The notes beneath the pieces were generated by a model. It was not told where the DNA came from. It did not search any database and worked only from the letters and a program-made list of their open reading frames with translations. 64,000 nucleotides of DNA from Chamaecyparis obtusa (lineage: Eukaryota; Streptophyta; Pinopsida; Cupressales; Cupressaceae): contig BSBK01001114.1 in assembly GCA_027943335.1 (NCBI GenBank), forward strand, positions 964,501 through 1,028,500, in the 5' to 3' direction. This document shows positions 34,540-46,436 of the stretch, piece after piece. How positions within the stretch are numbered: the first letter of the stretch is position 1; the number at the start of each line of letters is the position of its first letter. The position numbers and the translations under genes are program-made.

Positions 34540-35020
34540 TTTGTTAGAAGCTTGTAATCTTATGACGACCATTGATTCTCTTTATGACATCGCATTTCAA
34601 ACTATGGGTCCAGGGGTGACACATATGCACAAATGGTTGCTTCTCATTGGTCCATGTATTAGTAGGTTGGTAGTTGTTAGTGGGACCTAGTTTTTGGATG
34701 CGTCAGAGGGTCCTAACATTGTCAGAAAATCAACGATGGGTGCATGATCTTATGGGATGTGTGAGAGGTTTAAGATCATGTGACATCTGTTGATTCTACC
34801 TTTTTCAGGGGGGATAATGTGCAGTGGGTCCACATGCTAGGTGTGCTAATTTGGTAGTATCTAATTGGTCCACATAGTGTGACTAGATATGCTATCAGTG
34901 GGGCCAAGTTTTTTGAGGTTCAATGGGTTCTGACACTTGCAGAGCATCAACGGTCAGTGTGTAATCTAATGGGTTTTTTTTTACACATGCAAACTTAAGA
35001 TAGTCATTGATCTCTTTCGG
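34540..35020 (+). repeat. repeated ~215-bp modules in element A 5' LTR
   Basis: Three degenerate modules. The landmark (A/G)(C/T)(C/T)(A/G)TTGATTCT or CATTGATCT falls near 34570, 34788 and 35004 (spacings about 217). Each module also contains GTGGG(T/A/G)CC and ATTGGTCCA. One dyad, CATGATCTT...AAGATCATG, is preserved at 34742-34783. The 3' LTR copy is at about 50890-51350. Confidence 0.7.
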
Positions 35021-35419
35021 TGTCAGAGGGTTGTTAGGGCAGGGTAAGATTCTTCATCTGATGGTTGTCTTATGATCTAGAGAAATCTTGGAGGTCTATG
35101 CAAAGATGAGACAACCGTCGATTTGCTTGATGCAGGCCCAGTAAAGTTTCTCAATCTTTTTGGTGGTTTAGATAAAGGCTTGCTAATGCCGAAAAGTTTC
35201 CAAGGGGTTTTCTTGTTCATGAAGAAAGATGATAGTTCTCTAAATGGTTTAGTGACATAGCGAACAAGCATTCGCATAATAGCTAAATAATTTGGGGATA
35301 TTATAAAGTATTCTGTGAATGGTCGATTCCCTTCAGTCACCAAGTCGCTAAATGTGACTAAGGTCATATTAAAAGGTAAAGACATTAAACCCATGAAATA
35401 AAAGGATCAGATGGTCATG

Positions 35420-36277
35420 TGATGAAGGGTGCTCCCCTTAATACCACAAACACATAACAGACATAGAGAAACAACAACAATAATATGCAAGAACAGAAAA
35501 TTGGCTTCTTATTATCTCCACAAATGTGGAATTACAAACTTTCAGAATTACAATATGCAAATCCACATGGGCATTCCCTACAATATTATGTAGGACAAAG
35601 CCTCAAATCAATACCCAGATCTACTACCCAGAACTATTCTGAACTGCCTAAGACAATAATACAGCCTTCCTTATATAGACAATTTTCCACCGCCTGGGAA
35701 GGTTCCAAAATTTAGCCAATAAGGCTGACCAACTTAGAATTATTTTATTTTACATTTTATTACATCATAGTCGGCTCAAGATAACCTTTGAAACCCGAAC
35801 AAAAATTTTGAAGAAAATTATTTTTCACCATTTCAGGTGACCCAACTTCCGAAGACCATAAGTCATCACCCATTGACCCGCTTGGCTAGTATAACCCCAT
35901 TTTGGAAACGCCACGAAGCGCTCTACAGGCTTGACTGGCGCAAGCACCCGTCACCCAAATTTTTGACCTCATCCGGGGCCTCTAAAGCCTTCAAAACTGA
36001 GTTCAAAGTTTCTGTACCCTGCTGCCAATACCGAAAATCTTCAATATCTTCCAATATACACTTGATCTGGCAATGAAACTTTACTGGCAGACTTATATGA
36101 CCAAAATGAACCTCCAAGAAAGAAATCATATCATTCTGAGCACATAAAAAAATTACCAAAAATGGTAACTTTCCATAAATAGCAACTTTGCACAAAATAA
36201 CCCTTATTGAATATAAAAACATAAATACTTTTTGGGTGATGCAAGATTTCTCTTACACCCAGGATGCTCCTGCATCA
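35420..36277 (-). repeat. Element D 3' LTR
   Basis: 858 bp, TGATGAAGGG to CCTGCATCA on the plus strand. The minus-strand TATA box CTATATAAGG is at 35670-35679. Confidence 0.97.
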
Positions 36278-36303
36278 GACACCCAGGGTAATTTGAGAAG
36301 TGA

Positions 36304-37491
36304 CCCTGTCACGACTTAGGTGTGCAGAGGAAAACCAAGACGGTTAACCTCCTCCTTTGTTAGCCATGATGAATCTTCAACAGGTCATCCTTTCCACTTG
36401 ACCAGATATTCTTCATATGTCCTATTCCTTGTGCTTCTGCCAACACGACTATCCAGTATATCTTCAATCTCCTTAGTGTCTGAACTAGTTGCTGGAATAC
36501 TCCACTGTGCTACTGTGATCTCATCTTCAACACCTCCCTCATGATACTCTGTCAGATCTGAAATGTTAAACACTGGTGAAATATTTAGGTCGGTAGGCAA
36601 TTCTACCTCATATGCATTTCCTGAATCATGCTTCTTCAGTATCTCACATGGCCCAAACTTCTTCATTTTCAGCTTGTTATATGTACCAACTGGGAACCGC
36701 TCCTTCCGCAAATGAACCATGACTTCATCACCAACCTGAAATTCCTTATACCTCCTTTTCTCATCTACCTTAGCCTTATACTGTGCATTCATCTTGGCAA
36801 TATGCTTCCTCACCTCCTCATGGATGTTCTTCAAGTGTTCTGCAAAATCCTCAGCTTCAGCACTACTTATTTCTCCTTTATCTATCTTCCTCAATTCAAA
36901 TGCATTTCTTGGACTACTTTCATATACAATCTGGAATGGTGATTTACCAGTGCTCCTGTTGACAAAATTATTGTATGCAAATTCCGCCTGTGGTAAAATC
37001 AAATCCCATCCTGCTGGTTTATCTCCAACCAAGCATCTCAGCAAATTTTCCAAGCTCCTATTCACCACCTCTGTCTGTCCATCAGTCTATGGATGATGTG
37101 ATGAATTGAATTTCAAATCTATCTTCAACTTCTTCCACAATGTACACCAGAAATATCCAACAAACTTAGTGTCCCAATCTGAAACTATGGTCTTTGGCAA
37201 ACCATGAAGTCTCACTACTTCTCTGAAAAACAATTCTGCTACATGAACAACATCATTAGTCTTTCTGCAAGGAATGAAATGTGCCATCTTTGAAAATCTG
37301 TCAACCACCACAAAAATTGAATCATGTCCCCGCTGAGTCCTCGGTAAACCAAGAACAAAGTCCATGCTGATATCCTCCCAAGGCTTCTCTGGTACGGGTA
37401 ATGGCTGATACAACCCTATATTCTGCTTCACTCCTTTCGCCATCTGACATACTCTACAACTCTGTACAAACTTCTTCACATCTTGCTGCAA
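36304..37491 (-). pseudogene. Element D integrase with chromodomain (decayed)
   Basis: The N-terminal zinc region ends with [13 protein letters not shown]. The catalytic core has [19 protein letters not shown] and GQTEVVNRSL, so the D-D-E residues are present. Relatives usually have R where SDWDTKF has W. A TAG near 37082-37084 replaces the glutamine before TDGQTE. The C-terminal part has KVDEKRRYKEFQVGDEVMVHL and KKFGPCEIL, then a chromodomain with EEYLVKWKG, which would target heterochromatin. The Trp after KWKG is TGA (near 36382), and the remaining ...VEDSSWLTKEEV is still readable before the end near 36326. Strong family match. Confidence 0.93.
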
Positions 37492-38187
37492 CTATGGCCA
37501 ATAATAATTCTCACTAACCAGACCAAGGGTTTTATCACGACTAAAATGTCTAGCCTATCCTCCGCTATGCTTCTCCTTGATGAGATTCTCCCTCATAGAA
37601 CTTCGTGGAATGCACAACTGACTCCCTCTGAATAGCATATCATCTTGGATGATAAAATCCAGCCATTTCATCCTGTCTAGAGTAACAGGTTCTGTACAAG
37701 CTTTCCAAGCTTCACCAAAATCTGGATCCTCTGGATACAAATTCTTGAGTTCCTTGAACCCAACCACTTCAATCTGCATTTCTGTTAGCAATAGTTGCCT
37801 TCTGCTAAGAGCATCTGCAACCCTATTAGACTTTCCACTCCTGTGTTTCAAAACAAATGTATAACTCTGCAAAAACTCAACCCATTTCAAATGCCTTTGA
37901 TTCAATTTTCCTTGACTATTCAAATATTGCAAAGCTTGATGATCAGTATACAAAACAAACTCCTTAGGAAGTAGATAATGTCTCCACTTCTTTAATGCCT
38001 GAACTATAGCATAAAATTCCTGATCATAAACAGAATATTTCCTCTTGGCATCATTTAACTTCTCACTGAAATAAGCAACAGGTTTACCTTCTTGGCTCAT
38101 AACAGCTCCTATTGTAGTACCATCACAATCTACTTGAAACACCTTATTAAAATCTGGAAGTGCTAAAACAGGTTGTTCTGTAACTTT
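37492..38187 (-). pseudogene. Element D RNase H and integrase N-terminus (decayed)
   Basis: A Ty3-type RNase H with its acidic residues visible: FQVDCDGTTIGAVMSQ, KYSVYDQEFYAIVQAL and LYTDHQALQYL. The spacer to integrase carries HRSGKSNRVADALSRR. The frame ends in TAG near 37552 after KEKHSGG, in the zinc-binding histidine region; H-F-S follows beyond the stop. Another TAG near 37492 sits before LQQDVKKFV. Confidence 0.92.
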
Positions 38188-39804
38188 TTATTTCAATAAT
38201 TGAAAACTATTTTCTGCTCCTTTAGTCCACTTAAACTCTTTCCTATCCCCTCTCATTGTTTCAGTCAAGGGTCCACAAATACTACTAAAATTTCTGATAA
38301 ACTTTCTGTAAAAGCTAGCTAGACCATGAAAAGATCTTACCTCAGTAGCACTCCTTGGAGTAGGCCATTCAAGGATAGCCTGTACCTTCTCTGGGTCCAT
38401 TTTTAGACCTTCCGCTGAAACTACAAATCCCAAATACACCAACTCTTTCTTCACAAAACTGCACTTCTTCAAATTAATCAACAATTTCTCTTCTCTCAAC
38501 TTCTCAAATACCATACGAATATGCATCATATGCTCATCCAATGTCTTACTAAAGATCAAAATATCATCTAGGTAAACAATAACAAACTTACCCAGAAATT
38601 CTTTCAAAACCTCGTTCATGAGCCGCATGAAAGTGCTCGGTGCATTGGTTAGCCCAAAAGGCATGACTAACCACTCATATAGTCCTTCCTTTGTCTTGAA
38701 GGCAGTCTTCCATTCATCTCCTTCTCTGATCTGAATATGATGATATCCACTTTTCAGATCTATCTTTGAGAAATACACAGCTCCACTCAAACAGTCCATA
38801 ATATCATCCATTCGTGGCAATGGAAACCTGTACTTGATTGTGATCTTGTTTATTGCTCTGGAATCTGTACGCATCCTCCATTCTCCATTCTTCTTTGGTG
38901 CTAATACCGCTGGTATAGCACAGGGACTCAGACTCTCAAGGATCAATCCTTTCTGTAACAGTTCATGTACTTGTCTGTTCAACTCCTCACTTTCTGCAGG
39001 TGTCATTCTGTGTGTTGCCTTATTCGGCAAACTCACTCCTGGGATCAAGTCCATCTGATGACTGATCTTCCTGACTGGTGGTAATCCATCAGGCATGTTA
39101 TCGGATACAATATCCTGAAACTCATTCAACAAATCTGCAACTTCTATAGGAACATCTTCTACTTCCTCTTTACCAGCTTTTGGAATTAAAGCAAAACATA
39201 CATGCTCATGCCTCATACCATCTAGGAATTTCCTTCCATCAACAAATGTTATTCTTGCATTACCACATACCTTTTCTTTGGTCTCCTTTAATGGCTTTAG
39301 CTTATGTCGCACTCCATCCTTTGTCAGGGAATAGGTATTCGCATGACCATCGTGTACAGCACATCTGTCAAACTGCCACGGTCTACCCAATAACATATGA
39401 CATGCATCCATAGAGATGATATCACATAGTACCTCATCTTGGTACCCGCCAATCTTGAACTTCACTAGGCATTGTTCATTGACCATGACCTTGTGGTCAT
39501 CCTGTACCCAGGCAATCCGATATGGATGTGGGTGTTTCTGTCTCTTGAGCTTCAACTTTGTCACCATCTTTTCTGACACCAAATTGTCAGTGCTTCCACT
39601 ATCAATAATCACATCACAACATTTACCTTCACACTTGCACCTGGTGCGAAACAAGCTCCTCCTTTGCTCAGGTTCATTCTCACCACTCAACAGGACTCTT
39701 CTGTTAATCAACGTCTCTCCTCTTTCAGCATCTTCAGAATTTGATGATCTGGCATCTTCATCTACATGTGCAATTCTGGCCTGGCCTTCATTTCTCCTGT
39801 CCAT
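38188..39804 (-). pseudogene. Element D protease and reverse transcriptase
   Basis: 538 open codons. Protease D-S-G-S-T is at residues 68-72 (VIIDSGSTDNLV), with MLLGRPWQFD near 140. Reverse transcriptase spans about 255-520: WRMRTDSRAINK, FSKIDLKSGYHHIQI (about 345-359), MPFGLTNAPSTFM and the catalytic YLDD at 411-414. The zinc knuckle CFHCGEEGHRAFEC lies just upstream in this frame (39870-39830), while gag itself is in another frame. TAA at 38188-38190 (expected glutamine) ends the frame inside the RT-RNase H connection. Apart from that stop the catalytic residues look intact. Confidence 0.95.
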
Positions 39805-40847
39805 TCTGCCTTGGCACTGAGGACATTCAAATGCCCTATGACCTTCTTCTCCACAGTGAAAACATGTTCCACGGAAGCCACCTCTTCCAGATCCTTGTCC
39901 TCTTCCCCTTCCTCTTTGATCTCTATTATTCTGATCCTGGAAGTGATTGGAATTGTTTCCTCTCTGATTCTGACTGCTATTGGCCTCATCCTTCTTTTTC
40001 GGATCTTCATTTCTGCCACCAATGACCGTCCACCAGATCGTCCACCGTGACCTCTTCCGTTTTGTCTGCTCTCAAACTTCTTGTTCAGCTTTTCCTCTAC
40101 TTTTAGGGCAAACTGGTATGCCTCTTCAATACTGTTCATTCGAACTAGATTCAACTCCTCCTGAATGCTTGGCCTTAACCCATTAAGGTATCGGGAAACT
40201 TTCTCCTTATCAGCTTCGGCATGGCCTGTTCTGATGAGGAGTCGATAGAACTCCTCCGTATACTCCTGAACAGATCTTCCTGCTTGCTTCAAACTCTGCA
40301 TTTTCTTCAGTAGGTCAAGCTCATAATCAACAGGAATGAACTGCCACTTCAATTTATCCACCATCCGATCCCATCTCGTGATTTTCTCCTTTCCCCTTCT
40401 ATTTCGTTCCAACTGAATCTCTTGCCACCATATCTTCGCATGACCTTTCAGTCTGGCCTTCGCAAATTTGATCCTATCAGGATCCTCAACATCTTCATAC
40501 TCAAAATATTCTTCACATTCATTGATCCAGTCGATCAATTCCTCTGGGTTAAGATTTCCAGAAAATGTAGGAACCTCAATCTTAGGTCTTTTCCCAATCT
40601 TGGAAATCGCCCAAAAAAGTCTTTCTTCCTCCTGGTTCACAATTTCAACTTCTCCTTCTTGATATTCTTCTTCGGCTTCATCCTCGCTTTCATCTCTGAC
40701 ATTAAGATTCATTCCTCTATGAATCTCTTCTTGCAATGCTCGCACTTGTCTCTGCAGCTCTCTAACCTCAGGTGTCACAACACCAGCTCTTCCGCCACGT
40801 TCCCTTTGTGGAGGCATTTTCACGATGCGCGCTGAAACCCTAGCCAC
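39805..40847 (-). pseudogene. Element D gag (frameshifted)
   Basis: It starts at ATG 40847, 54 bases inside the primer site; an internal ATG (MPPQRERGG) is also possible. It has an N-terminal coiled-coil-like stretch, VRELQRQVRALQEEI, an acidic linker, then the gypsy capsid domain with VPTFSGNLNPEELIDWI, KIWWQE and VQEYTEEFYRLL. Near 40020-40030 the frame slips by one base. Past that point the original frame would continue into a Gln/Asn/Gly/Arg-rich stretch and the zinc knuckle that reads in the protease frame. Confidence 0.93.
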
Positions 40848-40900
40848 GGTCCTGGTGCAAACTGCCTCACAGTCGGCGATCTATTTACACACTCAAGAAC

Positions 40901-40916
40901 TCCTGCTCTGATACCA
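40901..40916 (-). other. Element D primer binding site (tRNA-Met initiator type)
   Basis: The minus strand reads TGGTATCAGAGCAGGA two bases inside the 5' LTR. The first 12 bases match the initiator tRNA-Met complement. Confidence 0.93.
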
Positions 40917-40918
40917 CC

Positions 40919-41776
40919 TGATGAAGGGTGCTCCCCTTAATACCACAAACACATAACAGACATAGAGAAACAACAACAATAATATGCAAGAACAGAAAAT
41001 TGGCTTCTTATTATCTCCACAAATGTGGAATTACAAACTTTCAGAATTATAATATGCAAAGCCACATGGCTATTCCCTACAATATTCTATAGGACAAAGC
41101 CTCAAATCAATACCCAGATCTACTACCCAGAACTATTCTGAACTGCCTAAGACAATAATACAGCCTTCCTTATATAGACAATTTTCCACCGCCTGGGAAG
41201 GTTCCAGAATTTAGCCAATAAGGCCGACCAACTTAGAATTATTTTATTTTACATTTTATTACATCATAGTCGGCTCAAGATAACCTTTGAAACCCGAACA
41301 AAAATTTTGAAGAAAATTATTTTTCGCCATTTCAGGTGACCCAACTTCCGAAGACCATAAGTCATCACCCGTTGACCCGCTCGGCTAGTATAACCCCATT
41401 TTGGAAATGCCATGAAGCGCTCTACAGGCTTGACCGGCGCAAGCGCCCGTCACCCAAATTTTTGACCTTATCCGAGGCCTCTAAAGCCTTCAAAACTGAG
41501 TTCAAAGTTTCTGTACCCTGCTGCCAATACCGAAAATCTTCAATATCTTCCAATATACACTTGATCTGGCAAGGAAACTTTATTGGCAGACTTATATGAC
41601 CAAAATGAACCTCCAAGAAAGAAATCATATCATTCTGAGCACATACAAAAATTACCAAAAATGATAACTTTCCATAAATAGCAGCTCTGCACAAAATAAC
41701 CCTTATTGAATATAAAAACATAAATACTTTTTGGGTGATGCAAGATTGCTCTTACACCCAGGATGCTCCTGCATCA
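40919..41776 (-). repeat. Element D 5' LTR
   Basis: 858 bp, the same length as the 3' LTR. The minus-strand TATA box CTATATAAGG lies near 41168-41177. It is followed by the TCATG duplication. Confidence 0.97.
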
Positions 41777-43036
41777 TCATGACTTAAAGTTGACCTAATT
41801 TCAAATGTCGACTGTCGATTCACTGCTGGCACCATGATTATGACTATTGCTATTTAAATTCAAATTTCTAAGGGTTTCCTGTGACCAAAAGGACTAAAAT
41901 TCAATGGAGAAGTGACTGAAGCTGGTAAGAGATGATTTTTTTGTGGTTGCATTGTGGTCCAGGGTGTGCCATGATGATTTGCAGGGGTTTGTACTATGTT
42001 TTGTTTGTGCTTGAGGCATGTTGTAGGTGGCTGAATAGGCTGACATATTGGGCATTTTCATGGTTCTCAGTACTTTCTCAGTGGTATTATCATAATTGAG
42101 CATCACTTCAGGATCTATTTTCTCCTGGTTGCCTGGGTTTCTTCCCCTACATTTAAATTCTTGACTGTTTCAGCTAGTTGCGTGGTTAAAACCCTAACCC
42201 TAGTCATCCGTAGCTTGTTGCAACCTATTTTGGGTTTCCAAGATGACTAGGGGGTATATATGGTAGCTTTTTTATTTTGTAGGGGTTCCAAAACTTTCTT
42301 TTTGGTCCCTAGTTGTTGATGGTATTATATTGAAAGAGGAGCTAGATTTTGGGTCTTTTTCTTATCTTTGTGTTGTTTTGATTGTATATTGATCCTGAAT
42401 ATGTTAATGAGAATGCTATTGAGTTCCAATTTTGCATTTGTGTATGTCTTCTTGTTTTGGTTCTGAGCTCATATATGTTTGTGTCACAAAGTGTATTAGC
42501 ATATGACAAACAAAGAGTATAGTGAAGTCATCTCTGAGTTCCTAACAAAGTTAGGATTAAAGTCTTTTAGGTGAGTTCAGTGAGTTTACAACCCAAATAA
42601 GAATCTGATGTCCATGTGTTTGAGGGAGAGGGGTAATAGGCAAAGCACTTTTTCTGAGCCCAAGAGTGTTTGATTTAAGATCTTCAGTAGATATATGTAA
42701 TTGGGTGACTCTTTTCGCTAGGTTAAGGCACTAATCCATCCTCTGGAGGCATTTCATTGTCATCAACCACACACACACATCTAAATGATAAAGTCTTTAA
42801 TCAATTGGTAAGGACTATAGTTGTATATTATTTTGAGACTCCTTTGGAGAAGTGAGTCAAGGGTACACCTGCCTAAGCATTAAAGCTCAAAGTTTAGGAG
42901 GATCTCATTGTTGATCCTTGTTAATTGGCCCTCTTCCTTGTAGACTTTGGAGTGGTGATAGAGTCAAAGTTATATTAAAGTTATCCATCAAAGTATAAAT
43001 CTACAAGTTGAAGATTAAAGGGAACTCCCAATAAAA

Positions 43037-43054
43037 TGGTGACTCTACTGGGGA
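43037..43054 (+). other. Element A primer binding site
   Basis: TGGTGACTCTACTGGGGA begins three bases after the 5' LTR. TGG is the expected complement of a tRNA CCA end. The sequence resembles the sites of Tat/Ogre elements, which use a tRNA other than initiator Met; I cannot name the tRNA with certainty. Confidence 0.7.
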
Positions 43055-43171
43055 GAGTCTAGAGATAAAGCTATAAAGTGCACTCTTGTTTTCCTATTGT
43101 ATTCAGTTGAAGATTTCCCATTTGGTGGGTGGCAACTCAACAAGGTTAAAACCAGTGTCATACTATAAATC

Positions 43172-45891
43172 ATGGACAAGAGGAGGAATACTAGGTCCTT
43201 TGTTAGAAAGAATCCAGAGGTCACTCTGAAACAATTACCTAGATAGGAGAAGAAGAGTTGGATCAGGAGGAATGGTGAGTCTACTAGTGCTCCCATAAGA
43301 GAACAAAGAAATACCAGAGGTAGAGCACCACATGTTTCCTCAAGTAAGGAAGGTTCATAAGATAAATTTTCTAGATTAGATGGTGGTTTCTTTGAAGATA
43401 AATTTTATGATACCCCAGAGGCTGTATTTCAAGACAAGAGTTCATTGCCTATAGGTCAGGATGAACAAGTCAAAGAGATGGGTTTTGAGATTGATTTAGA
43501 TCTTGATGAAGATAATTTTAGAAGGGTGCCCATGAGACCATGACAAGTCCATTTCCCATATCAAAATCTCACTAATATGGATGTGTCATCAGGTTCTGAT
43601 GACATTATGATAGACCTAGATGATTTAAATGCACTAAAATTATAGTTGGCAGAGCAGGATGCCATACATACGAGGTTACAAGAGGAGAGAGAAGCTGAAA
43701 ATGTGAATGCTCTAATAGAAAGGTAGTCTCTCCTTAGAAAGATTAATGAAATGAAGGAGAGAAACAAAATGCTTGCTTCTACTCCTAGGGTGTTGCAGCA
43801 TGATGTTTTTGGTGATCTTGAAGCTCTAAGAAGTGAGCAGGAATAGTTGCTGGAAGACCATGAGTTTGATGAAGAAGATCCTATGATCAGACAAGTACAA
43901 AGTTATGCTCCTTTGCCTAAGGGTAAGAATGGACATGAGATCACTAGGCCTACTATAGTTATCAATGAAAAAGGAAAGAAAAAGATGGTGGGTGTCCAAA
44001 TAAGCAAACCAGTGACAATACTAGGGATCCCACCACCTAAATCAAATAGGGAGATAGAGATAGAAAGAAAAAGAAAAGAGGATGAAGCTCCTGCTCAAGA
44101 TTTGGAAAGACCTGAAGTTGATGCTGCTATTGCAGAGAAAAGAAGAAAGATCTAGTTCTTGAAGGCTTCATCAACTAATGTTCATGGCCCTTCTGCTACT
44201 GAACTAGGTATGCCATCTATGAACACTACTGTTCCACTTAGCAATGCTACTACTAGTAATCTAATTCCTAATGTATCTACCAAATCATTTGTTGATCCTA
44301 ATAGATAGTCAAATGTGCAAGTGGGTGGGAATATAGATAAAAATAATAATTCTAGTGGGAACACTAGTTTAGGATTTCAAAGAAGACCTATGCAACTTGA
44401 AGGCTATAGGCAAATTAGTTTTGATGGGATACCAGGCTACTCGAATGCTGTTCAAAATGATATCAGAGATAAGGTACCTAAGTTTTCTGGTAATAATGCT
44501 ATTAGTTGTGAGGAGCATCTTAGGTTATTTGTTGATATGCTTAGTGATTATGAGGTAGAGCATGAGGATGTAGTAATGAAATTATTTGTTCAATCTCTAA
44601 TGGAGGATGCTAGAGATTGGTTTAAGATACTTCGTGATAAATGTATTGATACTTGGGATTCTTTTGAGAGATGTTTCAAAGATTAGTATGGTGATAGGCC
44701 TAATGCTAGTTTCATGTTGAATAAATTCAATACCATAAGGAAAAATCAGAATGAGTATGTAGTTAATTTCAACATGAGATTTCAGAAGGGAAGGCATAAG
44801 TTGTTCCAAGTTATGTGGTTAGATGACGATGTTTGTTTGACCACATACTTCAATGCATTTTATGGGAAGATGGGATATTTTTTAGGGATAAAGAACCAAG
44901 AACTCTTAGAGATGCTTTTAGGATTGCTATCAATATTGAGAACAATATGAAGATATCAGGGAAGTTGGGTGGGAAGAGAGATGAACCTAAGTTGTTTGGG
45001 GACAAGAAATACAAAAAGGAAAATGATAATAATGTTGGAACTAGGAAGAAAGAAGAAGATAAATTGGATAAGGTGCTCAATGCATTGAAGGATTTGAAGG
45101 CACCTACAAATAGGAACATCAGTGCTCCTACCAATGAAAGGCCTCAATTCAACAACAATTTCAATAAGTAGAATAGATTGCAGAACTACCCCTACAACAC
45201 CCAATGGAAGGATGGCAAGCCTGTTGTCCCTATTGCAAGAGGAAAAAATGATAGAGGTGTCCCTGAACCTCTACAAATGGCTTCAATAAATGTCATGGAG
45301 GACATACCTTGGTGTGTTGCATGCCAGTCCCCTCATTCTGCAAAGCATTGTGTGGTTGCACATTCTATGGTTGCAAATCAAGATTGTGGCAATGAGGAGA
45401 TAGATCAAGAAGAAAATCAAGATGATGTTCGATGCAACATGGCTACTTCATATCTAGGATATGAAGATGATTCTAATTTTGATGAAGAAGCATATGTAAA
45501 TGTGAAGAGACACAATCAGGTCCTATTTCATCAAGTGGTTTTTTATGATAATGAAGACATTGATAAGAAGACATGTAACATGAACTCTTCTTTTGAGCCA
45601 GTAAATTTGAGAAGACCTTCTAGAGAAGAGATGGATAGGATTATTGTAGAAATGATTGCCCAAGTGTAGACTAGAGGCATGGTGGCAAGGAATACAAATG
45701 AGAAAGCTGTAGGAATGTTTATAAAGAGTACCAACTCTAGAGAGCCTAATGAGAACAAATCAAAAGGTGATCACATGGTGAAATTCAAGAATGTAAAAGG
45801 TAAGAATTGTGAGCCTAAGGGAGTTGGAGTTGAAAGATTTTATAGTGAGATTGAGAAGCTAGTTAACACAATGCTAAGAATGAGAAAATGA
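43172..45891 (+). pseudogene. Element A gag (decayed)
   Basis: A probable start at ATG 43172 opens one frame that continues through several stops (TAG, TAA, TGA) to 44950. It has charged, coiled-coil-like segments at 43650-43850. The capsid domain reads VPKFSGNNAISCEEHLRLF...EDARDWFKIL and WDSFERCFKD (44459-44686). A frameshift near 44870 moves it to the next frame, which carries RTLRDAFRIAINIENNM and the knuckle WCVACQSPHSAKHC (C-x2-C-x3-H-x4-C, near 45310-45350). This is the knuckle type of Athila/Tat-like gag. The frame ends at 45891, overlapping the protease frame. Confidence 0.88.
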
Positions 45892-46436
45892 GGGTGGCCA
45901 ATACACCTAATGTATCAGATAAGCAAAAGGATACTAAGGTAGTGCAAATTGAGTTTCCTTCCTCTACTCCTATTGATATGTTATCTGTATTGTCCCAAAT
46001 TATAGTTAAGGTTCCATTGTCAGAATTTTTGAGTATCCCTGAACACAAGGATAGAGCTATTTCATGGGTAGATAATGTTCATAATAATGATGTTGCATGC
46101 AATGGGTCTCATGATAAAGATTTGAAAGGTGTTGCTACTCAAGGAATTGTATCTCAAATTCCTCCTATATATTTGGATAGTTCTGTCAAGACTAGCCTTG
46201 AAAACATTGATCCATTCTTTTTAAGTGTCCTTGTGAATGGAATGAAATTAAGAAATTGTATGATTGATAGTGGTGCCTCTAATACTATTATGCCTTTTAA
46301 GATCATAGAAAAATTGGGCCTTAAAGTTGATACAGTTCAAGGTAGATGTGCAATGGATCAGAGGGAGGTACCAGTTATTGGGACTATCAATGCAATGCCA
46401 TATAGGCTGGTAGCATATCCATAGAAAGAGTTAACA
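45888..46436 (+). pseudogene. Element A protease
   Basis: It carries FFLSVLVNGMKLRNCMIDSGASNTIMP, an aspartic protease with D-S-G-A intact near 46265, then the second half VPVIGTINAMPYRL. A TAG at 46422 interrupts it. The domain continues after 46437 with VVDIPPNYGMLLSRRW and MGGSLQCDMSYATF, the Tat-type block closing the protease. Confidence 0.85.

Larger units (their letters stand above)
35420..41776 (-). mobile_element. Element D: chromovirus (Tekay-like) gypsy retrotransposon
   Basis: A complete minus-strand element of 6357 bp with a perfect TCATG duplication (35415-35419 and 41777-41781). The LTRs are both 858 bp and differ at 24 positions with no indel, about 18 of them transitions (97.2% identity). 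Order on the minus strand: gag, protease, reverse transcriptase, RNase H, integrase, chromodomain. The other LTR of A, at 51735-51765, preserves the same site without the insertion. It is the youngest element here but carries several stops and a frameshift. Confidence 0.97.
34095..43033 (+). repeat. Element A 5' LTR, interrupted by element D
   Basis: Two pieces, 34095-35419 and 41782-43033, align with the 3' LTR 50434-53006. About 13 differences occur in the first 240 bases (about 5%). Parts of its first 250 bases resemble B's LTR (AAAAATTTCATGGCT, TAGGTC(T/C)(T/C)TGGC), so A and B LTRs are related. A TATA-like GGTATATATGG lies near 42247. Confidence 0.9.

Noticed and set aside
35837..36222. 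Opposing reading frames of about 80-100 codons in element D LTRs
   Set aside because: They lie inside a defined LTR, occur in both LTR copies, and match no known protein.
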